Below are positions 1-8,514 of a DNA stretch of 64,000 nt, one piece after another. A model generated the notes under the pieces. It saw only the letters and a list, made by a program, of their open reading frames with translations, was not told the origin of the DNA and made no database searches. Where the stretch lies: the NCBI RefSeq assembly GCF_017877055.1, contig NZ_JAGIPG010000002.1, positions 682,001-746,000 on the forward strand, given 5' to 3'. Source of the DNA: Neorhizobium galegae (GTDB taxonomy: Bacteria > Pseudomonadota > Alphaproteobacteria > Rhizobiales > Rhizobiaceae). Position 1 is the stretch's first letter. Every line of letters starts with the position of its first letter. Both the position numbers and the translations under genes were made by a program.

Positions 1-1
1 G

Positions 2-784
2 ACTGGATTGAGCCCCGCAACGATCGGGCGGCGGATGCTCGATCTGGAAGAAGCCGTCGGCCGTCCGTTGTTTTTGCGCAGCCGTACCGGTTATCAGCTG
101 ACCGCCGACGGATCTGCGTTGTTTGCCCAGATTATGGAGATGGAAGGCGCTGCCCGCCGCATCGAGAGCTGGAAGCGGGAGGGTGCCGGCTCGACGCTGG
201 TGCGGGTTGCCTGTGGCACCTGGCTTGCCTGGATGTTCACTCGCAATCTCTCGCTTATCCGCACGGAGCGCGATGACTTCCGCCTCGATTTCTATGTCGC
301 CGAACGGCGCGCGAGCCTGGCGCACCGGGAAAGCGACATCGGCATCCGCGCATTCGAGCCGGAGGAGCCGAACCTAGCTGCGACCAGGCTCGGCGAGGTT
401 GCCTATGCGGCCTATCGTGCCCGCAGCGCCCACCCCTCGGTTGCCGACCGCTGGCTTGCTGTCTCGGAGGAGGACGCGATTTCCGCCTATCTGCGTTGGC
501 CGCATCAGGAACGGGCAGCGCAGGTGGCGGTCACCGTCAACCGCCCGCGCTCCCTGCGCGATTTGGCGCTGGGCGGGGCCGGAACCGCAGTCCTGCCCTG
601 TTTCGTCGGCGACCAGGACATGCGGCTGGAGCGGGTCGGCGGAGAGATCGAGAGCCTCCGGCACAGCCAGTGGATCGTCATGAACAATGACGATCGCCAC
701 CGCCGGGACATCCGCGCGGTGGTCGATCGGATGGTGAAGTTTGTCCGGGTTCACGGCCCGCTCTTTGCGGGCCGCCAGCCCTAG
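2..784 (+). CDS. LysR-family transcriptional regulator, 3' part (5' end outside window)
   Basis: The reading frame is open from base 2, so the true start lies upstream. The first residues (LSPATIGRRMLDLEEAVG) are the recognition-helix end of a LysR winged helix, where motifs of the type S-x-x-T-x-x-R-R-x-x-x-L-E are typical. The TTG at 8 is an internal codon rather than a start. About 190 residues of an effector-binding domain follow. The stop is TAG at 782-784. The gene converges on a small minus-strand gene and its target cannot be told from this fragment. Confidence 0.8.
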   Translation, partial: TGLSPATIGRRMLDLEEAVGRPLFLRSRTGYQLTADGSALFAQIMEMEGAARRIESWKREGAGSTLVRVACGTWLAWMFTRNLSLIRTERDDFRLDFYVAERRASLAHRESDIGIRAFEPEEPNLAATRLGEVAYAAYRARSAHPSVADRWLAVSEEDAISAYLRWPHQERAAQVAVTVNRPRSLRDLALGGAGTAVLPCFVGDQDMRLERVGGEIESLRHSQWIVMNNDDRHRRDIRAVVDRMVKFVRVHGPLFAGRQP

Positions 785-797
785 ACGTGTCTTCCGG

Positions 798-1037
798 TCA
801 CTGCACCCGATTGGTGACGATGACCGGGATCATCAGGTCGCCCCAGTGGCCGTCGCCGCCGTGATGCCGGGCGGAGCGGACGAGCTCCACCGAAACCCCG
901 GCCTCGACCGCCTTCATGATCGCATGGTTGAGGCGATGCAGGTCGTTGGCAAGCGTACGGATCGCCGCCTGCTGGTCTGGGGTCATCGCGGTCGATTGCT
1001 CTTCGGCGCGTTCCTTGACGTGGGTCTGGATATTCAT
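798..1037 (-). CDS. Conserved small hypothetical protein (79 aa) downstream of aceA
   Basis: The frame can be extended upstream to 1145, but I place the start at the ATG at 1035-1037 because an AGGAG lies just before it and the upstream extension is low-complexity proline/arginine sequence from a repeat. The product is soluble, with a helical middle (LANDLHRLNHAIMKAVEAG) and a His/Gly-rich turn (ARHHGGDGHWGD). It is on the same strand as aceA and 79 bases after it, so it may be co-transcribed. I do not recognise a named family and offer no function. Confidence 0.65.
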   Translation of the reverse strand: MNIQTHVKERAEEQSTAMTPDQQAAIRTLANDLHRLNHAIMKAVEAGVSVELVRSARHHGGDGHWGDLMIPVIVTNRVQ

Positions 1038-1065
1038 GTCGGTTCTCCTCTTTGCAATTGGGTGA

Positions 1066-1101
1066 AGCCTCTCCCCACCCACCCCCTTGCGGGGAGGGGC
1101 T
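1066..1101. repeat. Imperfect inverted repeat (rhizobial GC-rich intergenic element) after aceA
   Basis: The 11-base arms AGCCTCTCCCC (1066-1076) and GGGGAGGGGCT (1091-1101) pair with one mismatch around a C-rich loop containing CCCCCTTGCGGGG. Elements of this kind are scattered between genes in rhizobial genomes. It sits in the aceA to 79-aa gene spacer and may act as an mRNA 3' structure. No U-run follows. Confidence 0.5.
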
Positions 1102-1116
1102 GGGGCGGGCCTTTGA

Positions 1117-2406
1117 CTATTCCGCAGCGGGCCGGAACTGGTCATGCTCGGTGGACTCCTTCATCGCGGTGGTCGATGAAAGCCCGCCTGTGATCGCCAC
1201 GGAGACGGCGTCGAAATAGCCGGTGCCGACCTCGCGCTGGTGCTTGGTGGCGGTGTAGCCGTTGATTTCGGCCGCGAATTCCGCCTCCTGCAGCTCCGAA
1301 TAGGCGGCCATCTGCCGGTCCTTGTAGCCGCGGGCAAGTTCGAACATGCCGAAGTTCAGCTGATGGAAGCCGGCGAGCGTGATGAATTGGAACTTGTAGC
1401 CCATCGCCCCCAACTCCCGCTGGAACTTGGCGATCGTCGCGTCGTCGAGGTTCTTTTTCCAGTTGAACGACGGCGAGCAGTTATAGGCGAGCATCTTGCC
1501 CGGATGCGCCTTGTGGACCCCTTCCGCGAACCGCCGCGCCTGTTCGAGATCCGGCTTCGAGGTTTCGCACCAGATGAGATCGCAGTAGGGCGCGTAGGCG
1601 ACGGCGCGGGCGATGCAGGGTTCGAGCCCGTTCTTCACCTGATAGAAGCCCTCGACCGTGCGCCCGGCATCGTAATCGACGAAGGGTCGGTCGCGCTCGT
1701 CGATATCCGAGGTAAGCAGCTTTGCTGCTTCCGCATCGGTGCGGGCGATCACCAGCGTCGGCGTGCCCATGACGTCGGCGGCAAGCCGCGCGGCTGTCAG
1801 GTTGCGGATGTGTGCGGCGGTCGGGATCAGGACCTTGCCACCGAGATGGCCGCACTTCTTTTCAGATGCGAGCTGGTCCTCGTAGTGGACGCCGGCGGCA
1901 CCCGCCTCGATGAACGCCTTCATGATCTCGAATGCGTTGAGCGGCCCGCCGAACCCGGCTTCCGCATCTGCAACGATCGGCGTGAACCAGGTTTCGACCG
2001 AAAGGCCCTTGCCTTCCGCAGTCTCGATCTGGTCGGCGCGCTGCAGCGTCCGGTTGATGCGCCGGGCCAGTTCCGGCGCCGCATTGGCCGGATAGAGCGA
2101 CTGATCCGGATACATGGCGGATGCAGTATTGGCGTCAGCAGCAACCTGCCAGCCGGACAGGTAGATCGCCTTCAGCCCGGCCCGGACTTGCTGCATGGCC
2201 TGGTTACCGGTCATTGCGCCAAGCGCGTTGACGAAGTCTTCGCTACGTAGCAGCGACCACAGCCGGTTGGCGCCCATTTCGGCGAGCGAATAACGGATCT
2301 CCGCCGAGCCTCGCAACCGCTTGACGTCGTCTGCGGAATAGGGACGTTCGATCCCCTCGAAACGGCCTTTCTGCGCACCTGGAACCAGTGTGTAAAAATC
2401 TGTCAT
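1117..2406 (-). CDS. aceA: Isocitrate lyase
   Basis: This cytosolic enzyme of the glyoxylate shunt splits isocitrate to succinate and glyoxylate, allowing growth on acetate, fatty acids or stored polyhydroxybutyrate. The protein is 429 aa, normal for the short bacterial form. The catalytic loop KKCGHLGGK lies at residues 183-191 with Cys185 as the acid/base residue. Most bacterial enzymes have Met where this one has Leu188. The start ATG at 2404-2406 has AGGAGG upstream (reverse complement of the CCTCCT near 2412). It is divergent from a RamB/ScfR-type regulator, and the shared 204-base spacer carries several inverted repeats. Confidence 0.97.
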   Translation of the reverse strand: MTDFYTLVPGAQKGRFEGIERPYSADDVKRLRGSAEIRYSLAEMGANRLWSLLRSEDFVNALGAMTGNQAMQQVRAGLKAIYLSGWQVAADANTASAMYPDQSLYPANAAPELARRINRTLQRADQIETAEGKGLSVETWFTPIVADAEAGFGGPLNAFEIMKAFIEAGAAGVHYEDQLASEKKCGHLGGKVLIPTAAHIRNLTAARLAADVMGTPTLVIARTDAEAAKLLTSDIDERDRPFVDYDAGRTVEGFYQVKNGLEPCIARAVAYAPYCDLIWCETSKPDLEQARRFAEGVHKAHPGKMLAYNCSPSFNWKKNLDDATIAKFQRELGAMGYKFQFITLAGFHQLNFGMFELARGYKDRQMAAYSELQEAEFAAEINGYTATKHQREVGTGYFDAVSVAITGGLSSTTAMKESTEHDQFRPAAE

Positions 2407-2419
2407 TGCATTCCTCCTA

Positions 2420-2468
2420 TGTAAATTCGTCAGCCGCTCGATGCGTTTTCGATGTGACTATATTTACA
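2420..2468. promoter_or_regulatory. Inverted repeat TGTAAAT...ATTTACA in aceA-regulator spacer
   Basis: TGTAAAT at 2420-2426 is the exact reverse complement of ATTTACA at 2462-2468, with 35 bases between. It lies just upstream of aceA, where an activator or repressor of the divergent pair would act. The TTTAC/GTAAA flavour recurs in the other two repeats of this spacer. Assigning it to the adjacent regulator is inference. Confidence 0.4.
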
Positions 2469-2536
2469 GAACTAAATGCTGCACTGCCAGAAAGGATGCC
2501 GGATTGACGCCTGGAAAGGGGTTAGGATGTCTTGTC

Positions 2537-2558
2537 TTTCACAAGGGCTTCTGTGAAA
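2537..2558. promoter_or_regulatory. Inverted repeat TTTCACA-N8-TGTGAAA
   Basis: This is a perfect 7-base inverted repeat, with arms at 2537-2543 and 2552-2558, near the middle of the aceA-regulator spacer. The half-site spacing of about two helical turns suits a dimeric helix-turn-helix regulator, most simply the XRE-type protein encoded at 2611. Confidence 0.45.
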
Positions 2559-2590
2559 ATGTCAAAATAGTAAAGCCAACGGACTTCCCG

Positions 2591-2612
2591 ATTTGTAAAA
2601 AGGGTGACAAAT
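2591..2612. promoter_or_regulatory. Inverted repeat ATTTGT-N10-ACAAAT overlapping the regulator start codon
   Basis: The arms at 2591-2596 and 2607-2612 are perfect inverse complements, and the second arm overlaps the ATG of the regulator gene at 2611. RamB-type regulators bind TTTGCAAA-like sequences, and this repeat has the same TTTG/CAAA character. A site here would allow autorepression. The Shine-Dalgarno AGGG (2601-2604) lies inside the repeat. Confidence 0.4.
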
Positions 2613-4029
2613 GGCAGAGCGAAAGATTTTTGCCGGCCCCCGGGTCCGGCGGGTACGGTTGGGGCTTGGGCTTACCCAGACGGCCATGGCCGAGGCGCTC
2701 GGCATTTCGCCTTCCTACCTCAATCTCATCGAACGCAACCAGCGGCCGCTCACCGTCCAGCTCCTCTTGAAGCTCGCCTCCGTCTACAAGGTCGATCTCG
2801 ATGCGTTGCAAGGCGAGGGCGGTGGTCTTGCGGGGCGGCTACGCGAAGTGTTCGCCGATCCGCTACTGGCGGGTGAAATCCCCGGGGACCAGGAAATCAT
2901 CGAGGTGGCGGAGGCGGCTCCCAATGCGGCGCTCGGGCTGATGAAGCTCTATCGCGCCTATCGCGAGCAGGCCGCCCGGCTTTCCGATCTCGCCGACCTC
3001 CTTGCCCGCGAAGGGCACGAGACCTCGATTGCCGGCACGCGCCTCCCGATCGACGAGGTGCGTGAGACGCTGGAGCGCCGCCCCAACTTCTTCGCGCGCA
3101 TCGAGGATGCGGCGGAAATCTTCGCGGCCAGGCTCGGAACCGGTGACGAACTGCCCGGCGCCTTGAAGGCCTGGGCGAAGAACGAGCACGGCATCGTGGT
3201 GCGCACGCTGCCTGTGCATGCCATGCCGAATCTGCGCCGGCGTTACGACCGCCATTCCATGCGGCTGTTTCTCTCGGAGAGGCTTTCGCCGTTCGACCGG
3301 ACCCGCGAGCTTGCCATGGAAGTGGCGTTGCTGGCGCTGGGCCAGGAGATCGCCGCCGAACTCGAAGACCTCAACCTTTCCACCAATGAGGCGCGGCGCA
3401 TCGGCCGCTTCGAGCTCGCCCGTTATGCCGCCCATGCGCTGATGATGCCCCATGGGGCTTTTCTCGCGGCAGCCCAGCGCGCTAGGTACGATATCGACGT
3501 GTTGCGCTCGCGCTTCGATGTGTCGTTCGAGCAGGCCGCCAACCGCCTGACGTCCCTCGCGCGGCCCGGTGCGCCGGGCATCCCGTTTTTTCTGATGGAA
3601 CTCGACCACGCCGGCAACGCGATCCGCCGCGCCGGCGCTCAGGGGTTCCCGCAGGCACGTTTCGGCGGGCTCTGTCCGAAGCTTGGGCTGCATTCCGCTT
3701 TCCTCCAGCCGGGTCAGGTTCTCGTCGATAGGGTAGAGATGCCGGATGGCGGGATGTTCCTGACGTTGTCGAGGACGCTCGAAGGCCCCCAGGCGGGTTT
3801 TGGCGAGCGGATACGGCGCACTGCAGTCCTTCTCGGCTGCGATCTGTCGAGCGTAGGCGACACCGTCTATGGCGAGGCACTGCCGGGGAGGGCGGCCACG
3901 GTGCTTGCCGGCACCGCCTGTCGGCTCTGCGAGAGGCAGGGTTGCCTCTCCCGTGCCGAGCCGCCGGTGACTAGACCTCTCGGTCTGGATGAAATGGTGA
4001 CGGGCCTCAGCGCCTTCGATTTCCAGTGA
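2611..4029 (+). CDS. Short-chain acyl-CoA regulator, XRE/RamB family (ScfR-like)
   Basis: The 472-aa protein starts with a Cro/cI-type helix-turn-helix (residues about 10-65; LTQTAMAEALGISPSYLNLIE). A central region resembles ImmA/IrrE metallopeptidases but has no HEXXH. The C-terminal domain is typical of short-chain fatty acyl regulators, with a cysteine cluster near residues 440-450 (CRLCERQGC). Relatives (RamB, ScfR) control glyoxylate-shunt and acetate genes. Divergence from aceA, with three inverted repeats between, supports that role here. Activator versus repressor cannot be read from sequence. In S. meliloti a homologous regulator lies next to aceA, from recollection. Confidence 0.88.
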   Translation: MAERKIFAGPRVRRVRLGLGLTQTAMAEALGISPSYLNLIERNQRPLTVQLLLKLASVYKVDLDALQGEGGGLAGRLREVFADPLLAGEIPGDQEIIEVAEAAPNAALGLMKLYRAYREQAARLSDLADLLAREGHETSIAGTRLPIDEVRETLERRPNFFARIEDAAEIFAARLGTGDELPGALKAWAKNEHGIVVRTLPVHAMPNLRRRYDRHSMRLFLSERLSPFDRTRELAMEVALLALGQEIAAELEDLNLSTNEARRIGRFELARYAAHALMMPHGAFLAAAQRARYDIDVLRSRFDVSFEQAANRLTSLARPGAPGIPFFLMELDHAGNAIRRAGAQGFPQARFGGLCPKLGLHSAFLQPGQVLVDRVEMPDGGMFLTLSRTLEGPQAGFGERIRRTAVLLGCDLSSVGDTVYGEALPGRAATVLAGTACRLCERQGCLSRAEPPVTRPLGLDEMVTGLSAFDFQ

Positions 4030-4151
4030 GTTTCGCGGCGGCGCACATTCCCCCTTGTGGGGTGTAAAATTACTTTTTACTCTCACGGAAAATATAAGGG
4101 AATTAGGCGCGATTTTACGATCGCGCAGAAAAAACTGGAACAGGAGAGATC

Positions 4152-5249
4152 ATGAAAAGTCATTTGCTCAGTCTTGCCGCGGCAGTTGCCGCCACGGCCT
4201 TCGCCGCGACGGCTGCCCTGGCCCAGGAGCGCGAAGTCCGCGTCTACAACTGGTCGGACTATATCGATGAGTCGATCCTGACCGATTTCATCAAGGAGAC
4301 CGGCATCAAGGTCATCTATGACGTGTTCGACAGCAACGAGATGCTGGAGACCAAGCTTCTCGCCGGCGGTTCCGGTTATGACGTCGTCGTGCCGACCGGC
4401 CCGTTCCTCGCCCGCCAGATCCAGGCCAAGGTTTTCCAGAAGCTCGACAAGTCGAAACTGCCGAACCTCTCCAACGTGTGGCCGGTGGTTTCCGAGCGTC
4501 TGGCGAAATACGATCCCGGCAATCAATATGCCGTCAACTACATGTGGGGCACGACCGGCATCGGTTATAACGTCGACAAGGTGAAGGCGGCCCTCGGCAA
4601 TGTTCCGATCGATAGCTGGAATGTTCTCTTCAAGCCGGAAAACGCCGCCAAGCTGAAGTCCTGCGGCATCAACATCCTCGATGCATCCGACGAGACCTTC
4701 GCAATCGCGCTGAACTATCTCGGCAAGAACCCTGACAGCAAGGACACCAAGGATCTCGAAGCCGGCGGCGCCGTCTATAGCAAGATCCGCAAGTCGGTGA
4801 AGACCTTCAATTCGTCCGCCTATATCGATGAACTCGCCAATGGCGACAGCTGCATCACGATCGGCTGGTCGGGTGACGTCCTGCAGGCCAAGACCCGCGC
4901 CGAGGAAGCCAAGAACGGCGTCAACATCGAATTCATCATTCCCAAGGAAGGCACGTATATGTGGTTCGACAACCTCGCGATCCCCGCGGACGCGAAGCAT
5001 GTCGACGAGGCGCATGCCTTCATCAACTACCTGATGAAGCCGGAAGTCATCGCCAAGGCTTCCAACTTCGTTCAATACGCCAACGGCAACCTGGCTTCGC
5101 AGAAGTTCATCGACAAGGAAGTCCTGGAAAATCCCTCCGTCTATCCGCCGGAAGACGTGGTCAAGAAACTCTTCACCATTTCGCCATACGGACCGCGCGA
5201 GCAGCGGGTCCTGAACCGGGTCTGGACGCAGATCAAGACCGGTAGCTGA
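4152..5249 (+). CDS. potF: Putrescine/spermidine ABC transporter, periplasmic binding protein
   Basis: The 365-aa protein has a Sec signal peptide ending about residue 24 (ATAALAQE) and the PotD/PotF fold, with the conserved start REVRVYNWSDYID and a polyamine-pocket segment GTTGIGYNVDKV. A strong Shine-Dalgarno, AGGAG, precedes the ATG at 4152. It is the first gene of potFGHI and is followed by a stable hairpin (5257-5282) before potG. PotF (putrescine) versus PotD (spermidine) specificity is not certain. Its length and PotF-like partners favour PotF. Confidence 0.93.
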   Translation: MKSHLLSLAAAVAATAFAATAALAQEREVRVYNWSDYIDESILTDFIKETGIKVIYDVFDSNEMLETKLLAGGSGYDVVVPTGPFLARQIQAKVFQKLDKSKLPNLSNVWPVVSERLAKYDPGNQYAVNYMWGTTGIGYNVDKVKAALGNVPIDSWNVLFKPENAAKLKSCGINILDASDETFAIALNYLGKNPDSKDTKDLEAGGAVYSKIRKSVKTFNSSAYIDELANGDSCITIGWSGDVLQAKTRAEEAKNGVNIEFIIPKEGTYMWFDNLAIPADAKHVDEAHAFINYLMKPEVIAKASNFVQYANGNLASQKFIDKEVLENPSVYPPEDVVKKLFTISPYGPREQRVLNRVWTQIKTGS

Positions 5250-5256
5250 TCAAGGG

Positions 5257-5282
5257 CGGGGCAGGCGGAAACGTCTGCCCCG
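5257..5282 (+). other. Intercistronic stem-loop between potF and potG
   Basis: CGGGGCAGGCG (5257-5267) pairs with CGTCTGCCCCG (5272-5282) through 11 positions with one G-U pair, capped by a GAAA tetraloop. Only AATACTTTTGG follows, so it is a poor full terminator. Such hairpins after binding-protein genes usually protect the upstream transcript and reduce expression of the membrane and ATPase genes. That role is inferred. Confidence 0.65.
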
Positions 5283-5323
5283 AATACTTTTGGGGCAGCC
5301 ATCGGGCGAAATGGGGTAAGGGC

Positions 5324-6481
5324 ATGGCGAAATCTCTTGGACCGGTTAAGCGCAAATTTTCTCCCTGGACCGATCCTTCGGCGGTTCCGTTCATTCGTTT
5401 CGAAAACATAACCAAACGGTTCGGCACCTTCACCGCCGTCGATAACCTGACGCTCGATATCTACGAGCGGGAGTTCTTCTCGCTGCTCGGGCCGTCCGGT
5501 TGCGGCAAGACGACGCTGATGCGCATGCTGGCCGGCTTCGAGGAGCCGACCGAGGGCCGCATCCTGCTGCAGGGCAAGGATATTTCCGGCGTGCCGCCCT
5601 ATCGCCGGCCGACCAACATGATGTTCCAGTCTTACGCGCTCTTCCCGCATATGACGGTCGAAAAGAATATCGCCTTCGGGCTGGAGCAGGACAGTCTGCC
5701 GAAGGGCGAGATCGCGACCCGGGTCGAGGAAATGTTGAAACTCGTCAAGCTGGAGCAGTTCGCCAAACGCAAGCCGAACCAGCTGTCCGGCGGCCAGCGC
5801 CAGCGCGTGGCGCTCGCCCGTTCTCTCGCCAAGCGCCCCAAGGTTCTGCTGCTCGACGAGCCGCTCGGTGCGCTCGACAAGAAGCTGCGCGAAGAGACGC
5901 AGTTCGAGCTGATGGACCTCCAGACCAAGCTCGGCCTCACCTTCCTGATCGTCACCCACGACCAGGAAGAGGCGATGACTGTGTCCGACCGTATCGCGGT
6001 CATGGACAAGGGCCTGATCATGCAGGTGGCGACGCCGGCCGAGATTTACGAAGCGCCGAACAGCCGCTACGTCGCGGATTTCATCGGCGACATCAATATC
6101 CTCGAAGGCACCGTCGCTTCGACCGACAGCGCACTCGGCGCACCGGGCAGGGTCAGGATCGATTGCGGCGACATCGCGGTATCGGTCGAACAGGAATGCC
6201 CGGCGGTCGCGGGCGACAAGGTCGCCTTCGCGGTGCGGCCGGAAAAGGTCCGCATCTCGCCCGACCAGCCGGCGGGTACCTCGGTCAATGCGGTCTACGG
6301 CGAAGTCTGGGATATCGGTTATCTCGGCGACTTTTCGGTTTTCCTGGTGAAGCTCGCGGATGGCCGGGTGGTGCGCGCGGCGCAGGCCAACGTTTCCCGC
6401 CTCGTCGACCGGCCGATCACCTTCGGCGACATGGTGTGGCTCACCTGGCCGCTCGATGCCGGCCTCGTGTTGACGCGCTGA
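5324..6481 (+). CDS. potG: Polyamine ABC transporter ATP-binding protein
   Basis: The 385-aa cytoplasmic ATPase energises uptake through PotH and PotI. It shows Walker A GPSGCGKTT (about residues 58-66), signature LSGGQRQRV (about 157-165), Walker B VLLLDEPLGALD and the switch His in IVTHDQEEA. It ends in a TOBE domain (about residue 290 on) typical of PotA/PotG. The ATG at 5324 follows GGTAAGG. It lies 74 bases after potF and 15 bases before potH. Confidence 0.95.
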   Translation: MAKSLGPVKRKFSPWTDPSAVPFIRFENITKRFGTFTAVDNLTLDIYEREFFSLLGPSGCGKTTLMRMLAGFEEPTEGRILLQGKDISGVPPYRRPTNMMFQSYALFPHMTVEKNIAFGLEQDSLPKGEIATRVEEMLKLVKLEQFAKRKPNQLSGGQRQRVALARSLAKRPKVLLLDEPLGALDKKLREETQFELMDLQTKLGLTFLIVTHDQEEAMTVSDRIAVMDKGLIMQVATPAEIYEAPNSRYVADFIGDINILEGTVASTDSALGAPGRVRIDCGDIAVSVEQECPAVAGDKVAFAVRPEKVRISPDQPAGTSVNAVYGEVWDIGYLGDFSVFLVKLADGRVVRAAQANVSRLVDRPITFGDMVWLTWPLDAGLVLTR

Positions 6482-6496
6482 GCGGGGGACGAGGAG

Positions 6497-7414
6497 ATGG
6501 CAAGCGTTTCCGAAACCCACCCCGCCAACAAACCCAATCCCGCCCGCTGGCTGGTGGTCGCGGTGCCGTACGTCTGGCTGCTGCTGTTCTTTGCGGCGCC
6601 CTTCCTGATCATCTTCAAGATCTCGCTGTCGGAGACGGCGATCGCCATGCCGCCCTACACGCCGCTTTTTGACGGGTTCGGCGCAATCGGCGATTTCGTC
6701 TCGGAACTCGACTTCGACAACTACCTCTTCCTGACCGACGACCCTCTCTACATCGAAGCCTATCTGTCTTCGCTGCGCATCGCAGTGATCTCGACCTTCC
6801 TTCTGCTGCTGATCGGTTATCCGATGGCGCTCGCCATGGCCCGCGCGCCGACGACGCTGCGGCCGACGCTGGTCATGCTGGTCATCCTGCCGTTCTGGAC
6901 GTCCTTCCTGATCCGCGTCTACGCCTGGATAGGCATCCTGAAGCCCGACGGCCTGCTGACGCTGCTCTTCCAGTCGGTCGGCCTCTTCGGCGCCGACGAT
7001 CAGCTGCAGGTCTTCCGCACCGACTATGCCGTCTTCATCGGCATCGTCTACTCCTACCTGCCCTTCATGGTCCTGCCGCTCTATTCGGCATTGGAAAAGA
7101 TGGACAATACGCTGCTCGAGGCCGCGAGCGATCTCGGCTGCCCGCCCTGGAAGGCGTTCTGGAAGATCACCTTCCCACTGTCTCTGCCCGGTGTGATCGC
7201 CGGTTCGATGATCTGCTTCATCCCGATCACCGGCGAATTCGTCATCCCCGACCTGCTCGGCGGTGCCGATACGCTGATGATCGGCAAGACGCTGTGGACG
7301 GAATTTTTCGGCAACCGCGACTGGCCCTTGGCATCTGCCGTGGCGGTCATCCTGCTGATCATGCTGGTGGTGCCGATCATGATCTTCCAGAACCAGCAGA
7401 AGAAGGTGGCTTGA
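6497..7414 (+). CDS. potH: Polyamine ABC transporter permease
   Basis: This 305-aa inner-membrane subunit has about six transmembrane helices and the permease EAA loop (EAASDLGCPPWKAFWKITFP, near residues 210-230) that docks on PotG. The ATG at 6497 directly abuts GAGGAG. A purine-rich GGGGGACGAGGAG stretch extends upstream, so initiation may use the earlier GGGGGA. It pairs with PotI, and the stop is one base from the potI start. Confidence 0.94.
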   Translation: MASVSETHPANKPNPARWLVVAVPYVWLLLFFAAPFLIIFKISLSETAIAMPPYTPLFDGFGAIGDFVSELDFDNYLFLTDDPLYIEAYLSSLRIAVISTFLLLLIGYPMALAMARAPTTLRPTLVMLVILPFWTSFLIRVYAWIGILKPDGLLTLLFQSVGLFGADDQLQVFRTDYAVFIGIVYSYLPFMVLPLYSALEKMDNTLLEAASDLGCPPWKAFWKITFPLSLPGVIAGSMICFIPITGEFVIPDLLGGADTLMIGKTLWTEFFGNRDWPLASAVAVILLIMLVVPIMIFQNQQKKVA

Positions 7415-7415
7415 G

Positions 7416-8234
7416 ATGAGATCATCCCGCTTTGACGCCACCGTCCTGACCCTCGGTTTCGCCTTCCTTTACATCCCGATCATCATCCTGGTGGTCTATT
7501 CCTTCAACGCTTCCAAGCTCGTCACGGTCTGGGGCGGGTTCTCGCTGCAATGGTACAAGACCATGTGGTCGAACCAGGGCCTCATGGATGCCGCGTGGGT
7601 AACGGCACGCGTCGGCGTCATCAGCGCCACGATCGGTACGGTGCTCGGCACGCTCGCGGCTCTCTCACTCGTGCGCTTCGCGCGCTTTCCCGGCCGGATG
7701 CTGTTTTCCGGGATGATCTATGCGCCGCTCGTCATGCCGGAAGTTATCACCGGCCTGTCGATGCTGCTGTTGTTCGTCGCGGTCGGCATCGATCGCGGTT
7801 TCTGGACGGTCATCATCGCGCATACGACCTTCACGATGTGCTATGTGGCGATCGTCGTGCAGTCGCGGCTGCTGACCTTCGACCAGAGCCTGGAGGAGGC
7901 GGCCCTCGATCTCGGTTGCCCGCCGGTCAAGACCTTCTTCAAGATCACCCTGCCGCTGATCTTGCCAGCGGTCATTGCCGGCTGGATGCTGGCCTTCACG
8001 CTGTCGCTGGACGACCTGGTGATTGCGAGCTTCACCACAGGTCCCGGCGCTACCACGTTGCCGATCAAGATCTACAGCCAGGTTCGCCTGGGCGTCACGC
8101 CGGAAATCAACGCGATCTGCACCATCCTGATCGGGCTTGTCACCATCGGCGTCATCATCACCTCGATCACCACCAAGCAGGCCGAGATGCGGCGTATCCG
8201 CGACGAGCACGTCGCAGCCCGTGGTACGACCTGA
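7416..8234 (+). CDS. potI: Polyamine ABC transporter permease
   Basis: The 272-aa second permease of the potFGHI importer has about six membrane helices and its own EAA loop (EEAALDLGCPPVKTFFKITL, near residues 165-185). Only one base separates it from the potH stop, so translation is coupled. It is the last gene of the operon. The next gene runs on the opposite strand 3 bases away. Confidence 0.94.
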   Translation: MRSSRFDATVLTLGFAFLYIPIIILVVYSFNASKLVTVWGGFSLQWYKTMWSNQGLMDAAWVTARVGVISATIGTVLGTLAALSLVRFARFPGRMLFSGMIYAPLVMPEVITGLSMLLLFVAVGIDRGFWTVIIAHTTFTMCYVAIVVQSRLLTFDQSLEEAALDLGCPPVKTFFKITLPLILPAVIAGWMLAFTLSLDDLVIASFTTGPGATTLPIKIYSQVRLGVTPEINAICTILIGLVTIGVIITSITTKQAEMRRIRDEHVAARGTT

Positions 8235-8237
8235 GGC

Positions 8238-8486
8238 TCACTCGCCTCCACGCGGTGGCGAGAAGATGTAGATGAGCAGCCAGGCCGGCAGCACGATGAC
8301 GGCGCCAAGCACGATGCGCGGCACCGACCAGACATAGGCGTTCTCGATCCCGAGCCGGATATCATCCGGCGTCAGATGCAGGAACGCCAGCAGCGACGGC
8401 ATCGTGATGCCGAAGAAGCTTAAGACGGCGCCCATGATGAGACAGGCGAGCAGCGCCTTGCATAGATCGATCACGAACCGCGCCAC
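8238..8486 (-). CDS. Small integral membrane protein (82 aa), DUF6460-like
   Basis: The short protein has two clear hydrophobic helices (about residues 8-30 and 53-76) separated by a polar loop (HLTPDDIRLGIENAYVWS). The layout fits the DUF6460 family of small alphaproteobacterial membrane proteins. The family assignment is from memory and moderate. It is read convergently with potI and lies downstream of the AsmA gene on the same strand. No function can be given. Confidence 0.6.
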   Translation of the reverse strand: MARFVIDLCKALLACLIMGAVLSFFGITMPSLLAFLHLTPDDIRLGIENAYVWSVPRIVLGAVIVLPAWLLIYIFSPPRGGE

Positions 8487-8514
8487 CAGATTACCCCCAT
8501 CCGGTTGATTCGGC

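Noticed and set aside
5141-7441. 766-codon minus-strand frame over potG and potH
   Set aside because: Composition is Arg/Asp/His-rich mirror sequence of GC-rich codons, with no domain, while both plus-strand genes show full motifs.
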